Of a stretch of 64,000 nt of DNA, positions 55,417 to 64,000 are shown piece after piece. Below the pieces are notes generated by a model. The model had not been told where the DNA came from. It was given only the letters and a program-made list of their open reading frames with translations, and did no database searches. Position 1 is the stretch's first letter. Each line of letters begins with the position of its first letter. Origin of the DNA: Sclerotiophoma versabilis (taxonomy: Eukaryota > Ascomycota > Dothideomycetes > Pleosporales > Didymellaceae); assembly GCA_012274445.1 (NCBI GenBank), contig JAAROD010000095.1:1178001-1242000 (forward strand). The letters are read 5' to 3'. Both the position numbers and the translations under genes were made by a program.

Positions 55417-57284
55417 CTAAGCACCAGGTGGGCCGGGTGGTGCACCTCCTTGCTGCTGTTGTTGCTGGGCAAACGACGCGTACCACATCGCCAGATAGTT
55501 CTGATACCCGCCATAAATGGCGTATGGGTCAGCCGCGTTGCCAGCTGGGGCACCTGCGGCAAGCGCAGGAGGCTGGTCTTGAGGGACGGCCTGACCGTAG
55601 GACTGTGGAGGCTGCTGTGCTTGTGAGTAGTTATTATCCTGACCACCTTGGTCACGTCGCCTGCTGTTGTTCTTCTCCTTCTGCGTAAGGTTAGTACACG
55701 TTTCCGACGGCAAATAGATCAAACTGACCACTTGATCAACCTTGTCCCAGATAGCTTGCTTGGCGTCGTCGATGGCTTGACGAGTTCCAACAAGACCGAT
55801 CTCACGCTCGATATCGGCACCGGAGGCTTGTGAGACGTTGATTTTACAGCCGGTCTCGGACTGCATCTGCTTAATGGTCTCACCACCTGCCGCATGTTAG
55901 CACCTGTTACAACCGAAGCACGTCTAAACCATACCTTTACCGATGATCATACCAACAGCATCTGAAGGAACCATAATGCTGTCATTGATCTTATTGCCGC
56001 CGGCGGCACCTCCACCATACGGGTCGAAGTCACGCTTAGTCTGCTGATGTTGTTGTGGTTGATGGTTAGAGCCATCCATCTGTTTGGTGTCACTATCGAC
56101 AATCTCCATGATCAACTCCTTAGCGTGGGCAGCAGCAGCAGGGCTTCCAATGAGGTTCACAGGGCGAAGACCGTTCACGCTCTTGTTTTCACCGACAATG
56201 TTGACATGACAGCCACTGCGCTCTTGCAGGTCACGGATAGTCTCACCACCGCGACCGATAATGAGACCAACAGTACGATCAGGAACCATAATCTGAGATG
56301 ACTGTTCACCTTCACGAAGAGCAGGCTGTTGACCCGTTGCCTTCTGGGGAGCGCGAGCGTTGCGACCAGTCTCACGAGCAGGGTTGCCACCGTTCTCCTC
56401 AATGATACGGTTGATCTCGCGCTTCGCACTAATACGGGCACCAGGAGGTCCTGTAATGCGACACTGGCGCTGCGGTCCGGCCTCAGGGCCGTTAATGAAC
56501 TGGATCCTAGTGCCTGACTCTTGTTCAATGCGACGAAGACTCTCACCTTGACGTCCTATGACGAGACCAACGAGCGAAGAATCAATGAGAATCACCTCAG
56601 AGTTGTCATTGGGGGGAGTGGCACGGTCATGCCCCTCATACTGCTGGCGGGGTGGGGAGAAGGTATTACGCCTAGGGGGAGATCGAGAGCGATCGCGGCC
56701 ATAGGCGCCCGGCGCGCCGCGACGCTCATCACGGCGCTCGTCTCGGTAAGGGTTATAGCTATCACGGGGGTTGTCTCGGCGCTGCGGAGACCTCGAGCGC
56801 GATCGCGAGCGTCGATAAGGTCTTCCGCTCAGTCGCGGATCTTCCTGATGAGCTGGCATAGCGTAAGTCTGCGGTGGTACGCCCATACCAGACCACTGGT
56901 TGTCCATACCTGGACGCGCATCGAAGGCAAGACCCTTCTGAGCTGCAAAGCCACGCGCCTTCGCAAGCGCGTCCTGGATACTGACCGAGCCAGAGCTGAC
57001 GGGCTTGATTGCACTTAGGTCGAGGCTGCCGGAGCTAGTGGGTTGCGGAAAGTTGAAGCCAGGGATTTGAGGGGGTGTCGCGGTAGGCATTGCGCCAGGA
57101 AAGCCCGCGGGGAGGCCTGGAGGCGGTGGCTGGTGTGGAGGCTGATGTTGCGGTGTCTGAGAGGGGGTAGTAGATGGGCCTCGTCCAGCAGCTTTTGGAA
57201 TGGTCAGTATGCGCATGCAAAATGAGTTGGGTTCTGCTTACCAAGAGCCGCCAGGATGGCGTTCAGATCTGGAGGCGCAGCCAT
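55417..57284 (-). CDS. Triple KH-domain RNA/ssDNA-binding protein (FUBP/PCBP-like)
   Basis: Binds single-stranded, usually pyrimidine-rich, RNA or DNA. Exons are 57284..57242, 57191..55935, 55886..55729 and 55680..55417, with introns of 48-50 bases; 573 aa. KH1 has SSLVGLVIGRQGESLRRI, KH2 has DRTVGLIIGRGGETIRDL, and KH3 has DAVGMIIGKGGETIKQM, where the GXXG loop is completed across the third intron. N-terminal to these is a Pro-rich section and an SR/RD-rich region (RRSRSRSRSPQRR), suggesting nuclear mRNA processing. The C-terminus is Gln/Ala/Pro/Tyr-rich (YGGYQNYLAMWYASFAQQ), like the tyrosine-bearing tail of FUBP proteins. An 18-base C tract sits in its presumed 5' leader (separate entry). 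All junctions preserve the frame. Confidence 0.92.
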
Positions 57285-58008
57285 GGCGGGATTCGAAGTC
57301 GAAGGGTTGAACGTCAGACGCAGAGTTGGTCGCAAATACTTCAGAAGTAATAAAACGGGGGGGGGGGGGGGGGTGACACTGCGTTGGGCTTGGCTGCGCG
57401 GTGGTGCAGAGGTTGTCGTGTTGCGATCTTGGGGCGGAAAAGAGAAAGAGTCGAGGGCTAACCCATCTAGCGCGTTTGGCACGTGCGCCTGCCTTCACCA
57501 GCCAGCGCTCAGGCAAGCGCAGACTCATCCACTTGAGAGCTGCGAGGCACTTTGGCAGTTAGATTCCAGGAACGAATGGGGATTTGATGTCTGCTCTGCA
57601 TTGATATGCTAAGACTATGATATCGTGGTATAGACTCTTAGCGAGTTATAAGGATGACTGTATCCAAATGTCCAAAACCCGCGACCCCAGTCCACCATAT
57701 ACAGGAACACTATCCAGAGAGCGAGCGAAAGCTGGAACAGAGGATGCCGAGACAAGCTATGATCGACCCGTGGGTATACATTCAGATGCAAGCTAGTCGT
57801 AATTGAGCTGCTAAAGCACGTGTGCTGGAAACAAGAAACGCCAGCTCTCAGGAGTCTCGGCAACTGGGGCGAATATGAACATGATGAATCGAACTAGTGC
57901 GCGTTCGACGCGATGAGATAGGTCGCAGATAGATCTGATGGCGCCGATGTGCTATATGCAAGTCAACCCAAACGCCTGCAATGACAAGACAAGACCCAGA
58001 CGCTGAGG
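57285..58008. other. Intergenic: KH-gene leader/promoter and Gyp5-like 3' flank
   Basis: Contains the 18-base G/C homopolymer near the KH start codon and nothing else recognised. Confidence 0.55.
57357..57374. repeat. 18-base homopolymer (G on plus, C on the KH-gene sense strand)
   Basis: Uninterrupted G at 57357-57374, so C18 on the transcribed sense strand, 73-90 bases upstream of the KH-protein ATG and therefore probably in its 5' UTR or core promoter. It could fold as a G-quadruplex/i-motif in DNA. The length may be uncertain from sequencing. Confidence 0.85.
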
Positions 58009-60784
58009 TTACCTCATCATCTGGGAAATGTTGTTCCACTTCTGTTTAAGACTCTCGTGCTCCTCGTTGATCTAATAAGCGTTAGTCAAGCCGGATTGTT
58101 GCAGATGTGCAAACTTACTGTCGCCCACTTCATTTTAGTATCCACCAGCTCCTGCTCCATCTCGGCCATCTGCTCTTCCAAAGCTCGATTCTCGTTGTGA
58201 ACCACAATATTCTTGTGCATTACCGTTTCCATCTCGTTCTTCAGCCTTTTCTCAACTTCCTCAGGCTGCGTGTCTACAATCTTCTGGAGCTCCTCAACCT
58301 TCGTCTTTAATGTCTCGTTCTCCTCGGCGAGTTGCTCGTTCTCCACCTTGGTCTTGATGAGCTCGGAAGCCATCTCGACATGCTCCCTGTCCGACTGCTC
58401 GGCGCGATTTTCGAGTGACCTGACCTTAGTTTCCAGGGTGGCTGTCTTCTCCTTTAGACCTTGCAGTTCAGTCTCGCGCTCTTTCTCCAGTCGCTGTTGC
58501 TCTTTCCATTCGGCTGTATACTCCTTCAGCATCTCTGGTGTGATCTGAACCGCCACAGCGTCCTTAACGAGCTGATCTGCGCGGTATATTTCTTTGTCCA
58601 CACCACTCGTTGAGCCGAAGAATCCGTTCTCGAGGATGGAGTTGGCTGAAGGAGCTTTGTCGATATAAACGTCGAACAATTTCTCCTTCAAGAAATTTGT
58701 CAAAGTCGACATGTCCTTCATGCCGAGCAAGGTCTCAGCGTTCTTTTGCATCAGGACAAGACCAAACTTCAAGATGGCCGCTTCGAGACCATCAGAGAGA
58801 ATCAAGTCGTAAACGCGGACCACGAGCTGGAGTGGGAAACGGTAGGCAAACAAGGTGAGGAACCACTGTGTGGCGTAAAGCTGGGGCTTGACCTCTCGCC
58901 GGCGCAAATGACAGTACAAAGCAGGCTCAAAATCCTCCAGCAGCCGCTCGAACTGGTACAGATGCAGGTGCAGTCCAGCCATGTCCGCAACGAAGAGATC
59001 GCGCAGGCCATATTTGTTCATAAGGGTGACGAAGAGACTGAAAGCTTCTTCTTCTGGCATGTTGAAAAGTAGCGGCATCGCAATGAAGTTCATGCCCTGA
59101 GCGTACCCCACCGCTTCATCGTAAAGAGCATACGCCTTACAGATGCCGAAGAGTCCATCCTGCAAGCCGGCTGCCATGAGATACTTCGAATAGCTTGTGC
59201 GTGCGCCGAGATCGCGCTTGATCGTCTTCTCCAGTTTGACGATTGCCGCTGTCTTGTCCTTCTTCTCAGCAGCTAGTCTGGCCTGGAGTTTGATGGGATC
59301 CTCAGAAGTCTCCGACAGGACGGATGGGGACGCTAGAGGAGCGTTCGTGCTTCCAGTGGTTGTAGCCGGGGTGGAATAGTCTGAGTGAATTGAAGATGCA
59401 GACGATGCAACGGAGTCCCTCTCTTTGCCATTGCTATTCGTGTGCGCATGACTCTGAACTGACATGTGCTCCTTGTCCGTCCCTCGAGCTACAAGCTCTT
59501 TGTATTGCTGCTCCAAAGCTTCGTTCTTGCTTTGCGCCAAGACCTGCCAGATAACGCCGCGGATGACCTGGGGGATGCCGTTGGCAACAGCGCGATTTAA
59601 TTCCTCCGGACTGGTTTGCGCAATCACGGTGGGACCTTCGTTCACCACAGACTGCCACAGGTCCCAATCGACTGGCTCTGCCTCCTCCGCTGATGGACCA
59701 GTCGCAAAGCCAGCTGCGGTACCTGGCGCAAGCGCGGGGTTGACAGTTGACTGTCGAACAAGGGCTCCAGGTCCCGGACTCGACACAGCCTCCTTCTCAA
59801 TGACGCTTCCTGGGCTTGCTATCCCAAGACCTCCCTCGCCAGTCGTTTCATCGGTTATGGTGATTCCAGCTTCCTCCCTCATCCTCAAGGCCTTGAAGCG
59901 GTCACGCAGGCTTCCCTGACTTGACCGGTTATTGCCTTTCTGATCATCTTCGTCGTCGATTCTGCTCAACGTGAGCTCGGGATTGCTACCTAGTGATTGA
60001 ATCGAGGCATTGGTGTTCCGGCGATCGGCAAGAGGTAGAGGTGGAGAACCAGGTTTCTTGCTCGAGCTGTTTCGTGAGAGCCATGCGAATGGGCTCGTGA
60101 GCTTTCTTGTTACAGGAGGCGGCGGGGCAGGCTTGTCCTGAAGGACAGGGGGAGGCGGCGGTGGAGGAAATTTGACAGGAGACATCTGTCCAGAGAGGCC
60201 TTGCAACGCGCTTGCAGAAGCTGTCGAGTCTCTCGAGTCTCGTGGGGGCAGTTTGGGTAGCCCAGCGGGGTCTTTCGTGCCGTCTGTAGCAGGTCAGCCA
60301 AGTCCAGCTCTGCAAGACAACAGGTACACCCGCCTTCTTCGAGCGACACGTCGTCCATGTCTGATGTCACTGATATTCTGTGTGCCGTGAGCAAGGGCGA
60401 CTTGGCGGGTGGTGCATCTTCGGTGGATGTCTCGGTGGTCTCGACTTCGCCCTTGGTTTGCCCTGCCTCGTCATTGGCCTGGGCAGGCACTTCCGGTACT
60501 TCAGGCGCAGGGGAGCCGGCACTGGGTTCTTGTAGAGTGGTGTCGGTAGACTCGTGCTTGCTTAGGAGCGACCGTGATCGCGACTGTGGACGCTCTGAGT
60601 GTGATTCGGGGCGAGGGGTAATCTCAGATGCATCTTCGAAGCTGTCCTGCGATGGCGCTCGTGTGTTAACCTGGGCTCTTCGAAGTCGTGTAGCTCACTC
60701 TGCATATGAACAGTGCCCACTCACTCCTTCCTTGTCCGAGCTGTGTGTGCTTGTGGGCCTCACGGGCTTCTTGTCCTCCTCCAT
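58009..60784 (-). CDS. GYP5: TBC-domain Rab GTPase-activating protein (Gyp5-like)
   Basis: Stimulates GTP hydrolysis by Rab/Ypt GTPases in secretion and polarised growth. Exons are 60784..60725, 60670..60328, 60283..58119 and 58071..58009; 876 aa. The intron 60284..60327 is only 44 bases with donor GTACCT and is the weakest junction. The TBC domain (about 370-670) begins NGIPQVIRGVIWQVL and holds the catalytic arginine in TIKRDLGARTSYSKY and the glutamine finger in YAQGMNFIAMP. Around it are a proline track (KFPPPPPPPVLQ) and a Ser-rich insert within the domain. The C-terminal 190 residues are a long coiled coil (heptads from QQRLEKERETEL), continued by the last exon INEEHESLKQKWNN. Coiled coil after TBC is the Gyp5/Gyl1 layout. 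Confidence 0.9.
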
Positions 60785-62132
60785 GTCGCTGGGGTCGCTC
60801 GTAGCCAGATATCAAGTCAAGGAAGCCGCAGTCGATGCAGCAGCGTCGAAGCGTCGTCGAAAGGCTCTACAGGGTAACGATTAAGACGCAGTCAAAAAGA
60901 AGAAAAAAGGTTGGTGCGAAGCCCTTGCAGTGTCGGCCACTGGCGTTTGGCTGTGTTGTCGCAGTGAATGGTGGGTAGAAGTTGAATAGACTACCACCGA
61001 CGCCGCGGCCTCGAACTAGTGCAGGGTGCTGCGGGTGAGGCCCACTTGCCTAATTATATCCGGGGCTCATCAAACTTGAAAATCGCCGTTGAGCTGAGCA
61101 GGAGCAAAAGGCACTGGATGATCGTTTCCTTCAACGTTTGTGGTGACGCCCGAGCTTGATTCACAAACTGCAGGTCACCAGCTGTCCTCAGGGCCGTGGG
61201 GTAGCGAACTGCTCACCACCACGATGTTTTGCGGTCAACATGAAACAAGCTAAAATGGGCCGGACTGCGGGTCACTAAACACCTAGCCGTACACCGCGAT
61301 TTTGATACACGCGACAACACCGCTTGTACATATTCGCTGCACCAGGTATTCTTGGCTTCATACTGTCCCTCGATCTGTTGTCCTCAGTCTCAACGAGCAC
61401 TGCGTTACGAGATGTTCTGCTGCATGCCGGCAGTCAAGCAAGGGGCAATGCACGCCATTAATGCAAGCACTTACCCTGCCGAATTGAGATTGCCTCATCA
61501 GGCTGGCCAGGTGTCGTCGCCGCCCATGATGTGTAGACAGTTCCTTGCTGCATGCCCATCGTGTCAGCCCAGCAAATGTAATAGAAATTCGATGCACGCT
61601 GTTGGTGACTTGTTGCTCGCATTAGTTACAGTCAGATTGCGCAGTTTTGAAGCTGTGTACTCTAGAGCAAAGTTCACAAGGGTCTGATCATGGTAGCTCC
61701 ACAGCTTTAGCGAGGGCCTATTGAACGATGGCATGTTTGAATGATGATTACCAGAAAGTGGTATCGACAGATTATAAAGATACGTTGTTAAGTGAAAAGT
61801 ACGACACGAGAAACACCTGGACAAATAACAGTGTGAGGATGGTGGTCGATAAAGAAATCGAATAGCTCTGAGGAGAGCGTATCTGATATGCTCAGGGGTA
61901 TCCTAGAGCCAGCTCAAGCGAGCAAAGCTGATTGAGAAACCAAGAAAGTATGCGCCATCGCTATGCAGTTCGTAGCTTCGTATCCAAAGCCTGTGAAGGC
62001 GTGGTAACCTATAAATGAATGCCCTCCCGCACCATGGTCAGGCAGTTCCCAGTGAAGGAAGGCTACAATGTGGGAAATAGTAAGAAGGTAAAGAAGAGAG
62101 CAAAAGTCGAGCAGAAGGAGAAAAATGGGTAG
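60785..62132. other. Intergenic: Gyp5-like promoter and 3' flank of unknown gene
   Basis: 1.35 kb; short frames without motifs, no RNA gene or repeat recognised. Confidence 0.5.
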
Positions 62133-63266
62133 TCAGCGTTCGTGCAGATCATCACTGAAGCCATCGAGAGCTTCGTAGAGAGCAGCCCAGAAACCGCGTT
62201 GTACAGGTTGCACAGGCTTGCGAGTACCGACAGGTTTCCTACACTCATCGGTCTGCGTGCCAGACTCGACCATTGCTGGCGTAGGTGGAGCAAGCTTGGA
62301 GTTGTCTTCATCCTCGGCGTAGTCGATTGCCGTCTCGATCGACGCCCAGCTACCGTCAACATCTGTCCGGCCCGGACTGCTTGCTCTCCTCTGCGTTGGG
62401 GGGCTTGAGTGGAGCGAATGCTGCGTGTTCTGCTGCACTGCGTTCATGTCTCTCCGCAGACTGTCGATGATGGCGAGTTGGATCTCGTTCAACGCTTTGG
62501 CCTCCTCGAATCGCCTCTTCAGATCCGCAATGTAAATCTGAACGCCCTCGATGTACCTCCCGACTTCGGCCATGTAGCTTCCATGGTGCTCGGTTATCTC
62601 AGCCTTGGGCCTTGGACTCGCAGGGCGCGGTGAGTGTCCACTAGAGAGCAGAGGCTCGACGTCCTTCTTTGTTTGTGCATCCGGCGCAGCGAGGTATGAG
62701 GTCATGTTCTCAAACTGCCCGACGATGTACTCCATCTGATCGTCGGTAAGCTCACGGGTCGCGGTGAGGTTCTCAAAATGGGCAATGCACGACGACAGGG
62801 CGCTCTGCACAGGCGAGGCCGAGGATCGCGATCCGGTATCCCACGGTATCGGCGACAGCGAGCCCACGGCACTTGGGCGCAGTATGCGCGAGCTCTCGGG
62901 GGTGTAGGGGTAGCGCAGCGCGCCGGGCGCATGGTGCTCGAGCAGGCTGGAGGTCTTGGTGGGTGTGTATGGCGCAGGCTCGGTGACTGCATGGTGAGGC
63001 TTCGGCCTCGCGATGCTGAGCGGCTCGTTGGGCGTGTCGCAGCGCCTGCTCAGTCTGCCCGGGCTGCCCGGGCGGGGCTGTGACAGCGGCCAGCGGTTGT
63101 CCGTGGCGGATGCGCAGACGGACGCTCGTCTGAAGGGGTCTGAGAAGTAGGCGGATTCGGGGCTCCCATGCGCTTCGGGCTCGGGCGGCGTCCACGGGCG
63201 TGCGTGCAGCGGTGCTGAGTCCATGGCGCGGTGGTGACTGGAGCCGTCTGTGTGCTGGGCGAGCAA
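62133..63266 (-). CDS. Protein of unknown function with a short coiled coil
   Basis: Single exon, 377 aa from the first ATG; Met15 (63224) starts MDSAPLHARPWTPPEPE and may be the true start. The first 150 residues are Pro/Ser/Arg/His-rich and disordered. Residues about 160-195 (SCIAHFENLTATRELTDDQMEYIVGQFENM, in two pieces) look folded and helical. About 225-275 forms a coiled coil (YMAEVGRYIEGVQIYIADL, then KRRFEEAKALNEIQLAI). The C-terminus ends with an aromatic helix GFWAALYEALDGFSDDL. Codon use and frame integrity support a real gene. No signal peptide or membrane segment. It is divergent from the anthranilate synthase gene. I do not recognise the family. Confidence 0.7.
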   Translation of the reverse strand: MLAQHTDGSSHHRAMDSAPLHARPWTPPEPEAHGSPESAYFSDPFRRASVCASATDNRWPLSQPRPGSPGRLSRRCDTPNEPLSIARPKPHHAVTEPAPYTPTKTSSLLEHHAPGALRYPYTPESSRILRPSAVGSLSPIPWDTGSRSSASPVQSALSSCIAHFENLTATRELTDDQMEYIVGQFENMTSYLAAPDAQTKKDVEPLLSSGHSPRPASPRPKAEITEHHGSYMAEVGRYIEGVQIYIADLKRRFEEAKALNEIQLAIIDSLRRDMNAVQQNTQHSLHSSPPTQRRASSPGRTDVDGSWASIETAIDYAEDEDNSKLAPPTPAMVESGTQTDECRKPVGTRKPVQPVQRGFWAALYEALDGFSDDLHER

Positions 63267-63706
63267 TGGGGATCATGCGCGTTTGTATGCGCCGGCGAGT
63301 GGTGCGCGACAGAGTGCTGCAGTGCGCGCGGTCACGTACGGTGAAGGACATGCGACAGACGCGAGCGCCGGCCGCGACTTGGTTGGCGCCTGTGACGTCC
63401 TGCTGCGTCCTGGCGCGCCGGAGACGGGCCTAGCGGGCGGGCGCGCAGAGCCATTGGCTGGCGGTGGCTGCGACTGGCTGCGAGCGCTGCGAGCGGGGCG
63501 GGGCAGGCTCCTCGAAAATCACCGTCGCTGTCACTGCCAGGGCGGACGACGGAGAGGACCGATTGGCTCGTCGACAAGGCTGCAGATGACCGTTCTGGCT
63601 CCGAATTGATACGGCCCTTGCCATTGTCCGACTCTGACTCTGGCTTCGAGCACCCCTCCCACACACCCGGCACTCCTCGCAGCCTCAATTGCTGCACCTC
63701 GAAGAC
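63267..63706. other. Divergent promoter of the unknown gene and anthranilate synthase
   Basis: About 440 GC-rich bases. Holds TGACTC at 63635-63640, a Gcn4/Cpc1-type element about 70 bases before the anthranilate synthase ATG. Confidence 0.55.
63635..63640 (+). promoter_or_regulatory. TGACTC element (Gcn4/Cpc1-like) before anthranilate synthase
   Basis: TGACTC lies 67-72 bases upstream of the start codon; the seventh base is T instead of A. A perfect TGACTCA is at 63942-63948 inside the second intron. General amino-acid control of tryptophan genes through this element is established in fungi; use of these copies is inferred. Confidence 0.4.
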
Positions 63707-64000
63707 ATGGTCCCACAGGTATGTTCGGCTGCCCCCGCCATCGCTGGCCGCATGGATGCCCGCTGAGCGCATGCCCACCACAGCTAGGCGTTCAGCCGTC
63801 CCTCGACACGGTGCGCGAGGTGCTGGCTGCCGCAGTCAGCTCTCCGAGCCCGCCCAACCTCGTCCCTGTCTTCGCCTCCATCTCCGCCGAGTTCCTGACC
63901 CCGTCGAGCATATACCTCAAGGTTTCCGCCAAGTGAGTGGCTGACTCATCGCGCTGGCCTTCGGCGACGGCTGACGCATGGGCAGGTCCAAGTCGAAGCT
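63707..64000 (+). CDS. trpE: Anthranilate synthase component I (5' end; gene runs out of window)
   Basis: First committed step of tryptophan synthesis: chorismate plus glutamine to anthranilate. Exons are 63707..63718 (12 nt, Met-Val-Pro-Gln), 63784..63932 and 63986.. beyond the window; introns of 65 and 53 bases. Spliced N-terminus: MVPQ, then LGVQPSLDTVREVLA, then NLVPVFASISAEFLTPSSIY and LKVSAKSKSKL. The segment NLVPV....FLTP..YLK is the conserved N-terminal part of fungal TrpE. The frame was fixed by the acceptor CCACAG at 63783; the alternative acceptor six bases later breaks it. The catalytic domain is outside the window, so the call rests on the N-terminal region only. Cpc1-type sites in promoter and intron agree. 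Confidence 0.8.

Overview
This window is nuclear DNA from a filamentous ascomycete, most likely a Dothideomycete of the Pleosporales type. The evidence is the gene set (AA11 lytic monooxygenase, Zn2Cys6 regulator, GH35 beta-galactosidase, UVDE endonuclease, Get2, xanthine dehydrogenase), introns mostly of 44-120 bases with GT..AG ends and CTAAC/CTGAC-like branch sites, and monocistronic genes on both strands. No ribosomal RNA, convincing tRNA, CRISPR array or intact transposon was seen. All exon coordinates were derived by hand from reading frame, splice signals and family motifs.

Layout. 0-7 kb: 3' end of fumarase (+), a dynamin-type GTPase (-), and a FAT1-type very-long-chain acyl-CoA synthetase ending in a peroxisomal AKL tripeptide (-). 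7-12.7 kb: a 9-bp microsatellite, a secreted GH35 beta-galactosidase (-) and a cytochrome P450 (-). 12.7-18.4 kb: a decayed LYC1-like lysine acetyltransferase gene, an intact GNAT acetyltransferase (+), and a radical-SAM L-lysine 2,3-aminomutase (-). 19.7-25 kb: Get2 (+), mitochondrial ribosomal protein mL61 (-) and an ER-type thioredoxin-like membrane protein (-). 25.5-31 kb: a proline-rich WH2 protein (-) and an AA11 LPMO with a very long C-terminal extension (-). 31.5-33 kb: Pga2 (-) and the CENP-S/MHF1 histone-fold protein (+), divergent. 33.7-41 kb: xanthine dehydrogenase (+) and UVDE (+). 41-52.5 kb: one Zn2Cys6 regulator (-) between two long gene-free stretches. 52.5-64 kb: HMG-CoA lyase (+), a triple-KH RNA-binding protein (-), a Gyp5-like TBC Rab-GAP (-), an unknown protein (-) and the 5' end of anthranilate synthase component I (+).

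Most genes are unrelated housekeeping functions. The one arrangement suggesting a shared pathway is at 13.4-18.4 kb. A lysine 2,3-aminomutase that keeps the residues for lysine (rather than glutamate) binding lies next to a GNAT acetyltransferase and the remains of a lysine N6-acetyltransferase. In prokaryotes the pair aminomutase plus acetyltransferase (ablA/ablB) makes N-epsilon-acetyl-beta-lysine. Whether the fungal neighbours do so is inference. Other points worth a second look are the ~1040-residue AA11 LPMO, an 18-base C tract in the leader of a KH-protein gene, and a possible 3-nt microexon in the mL61 gene.
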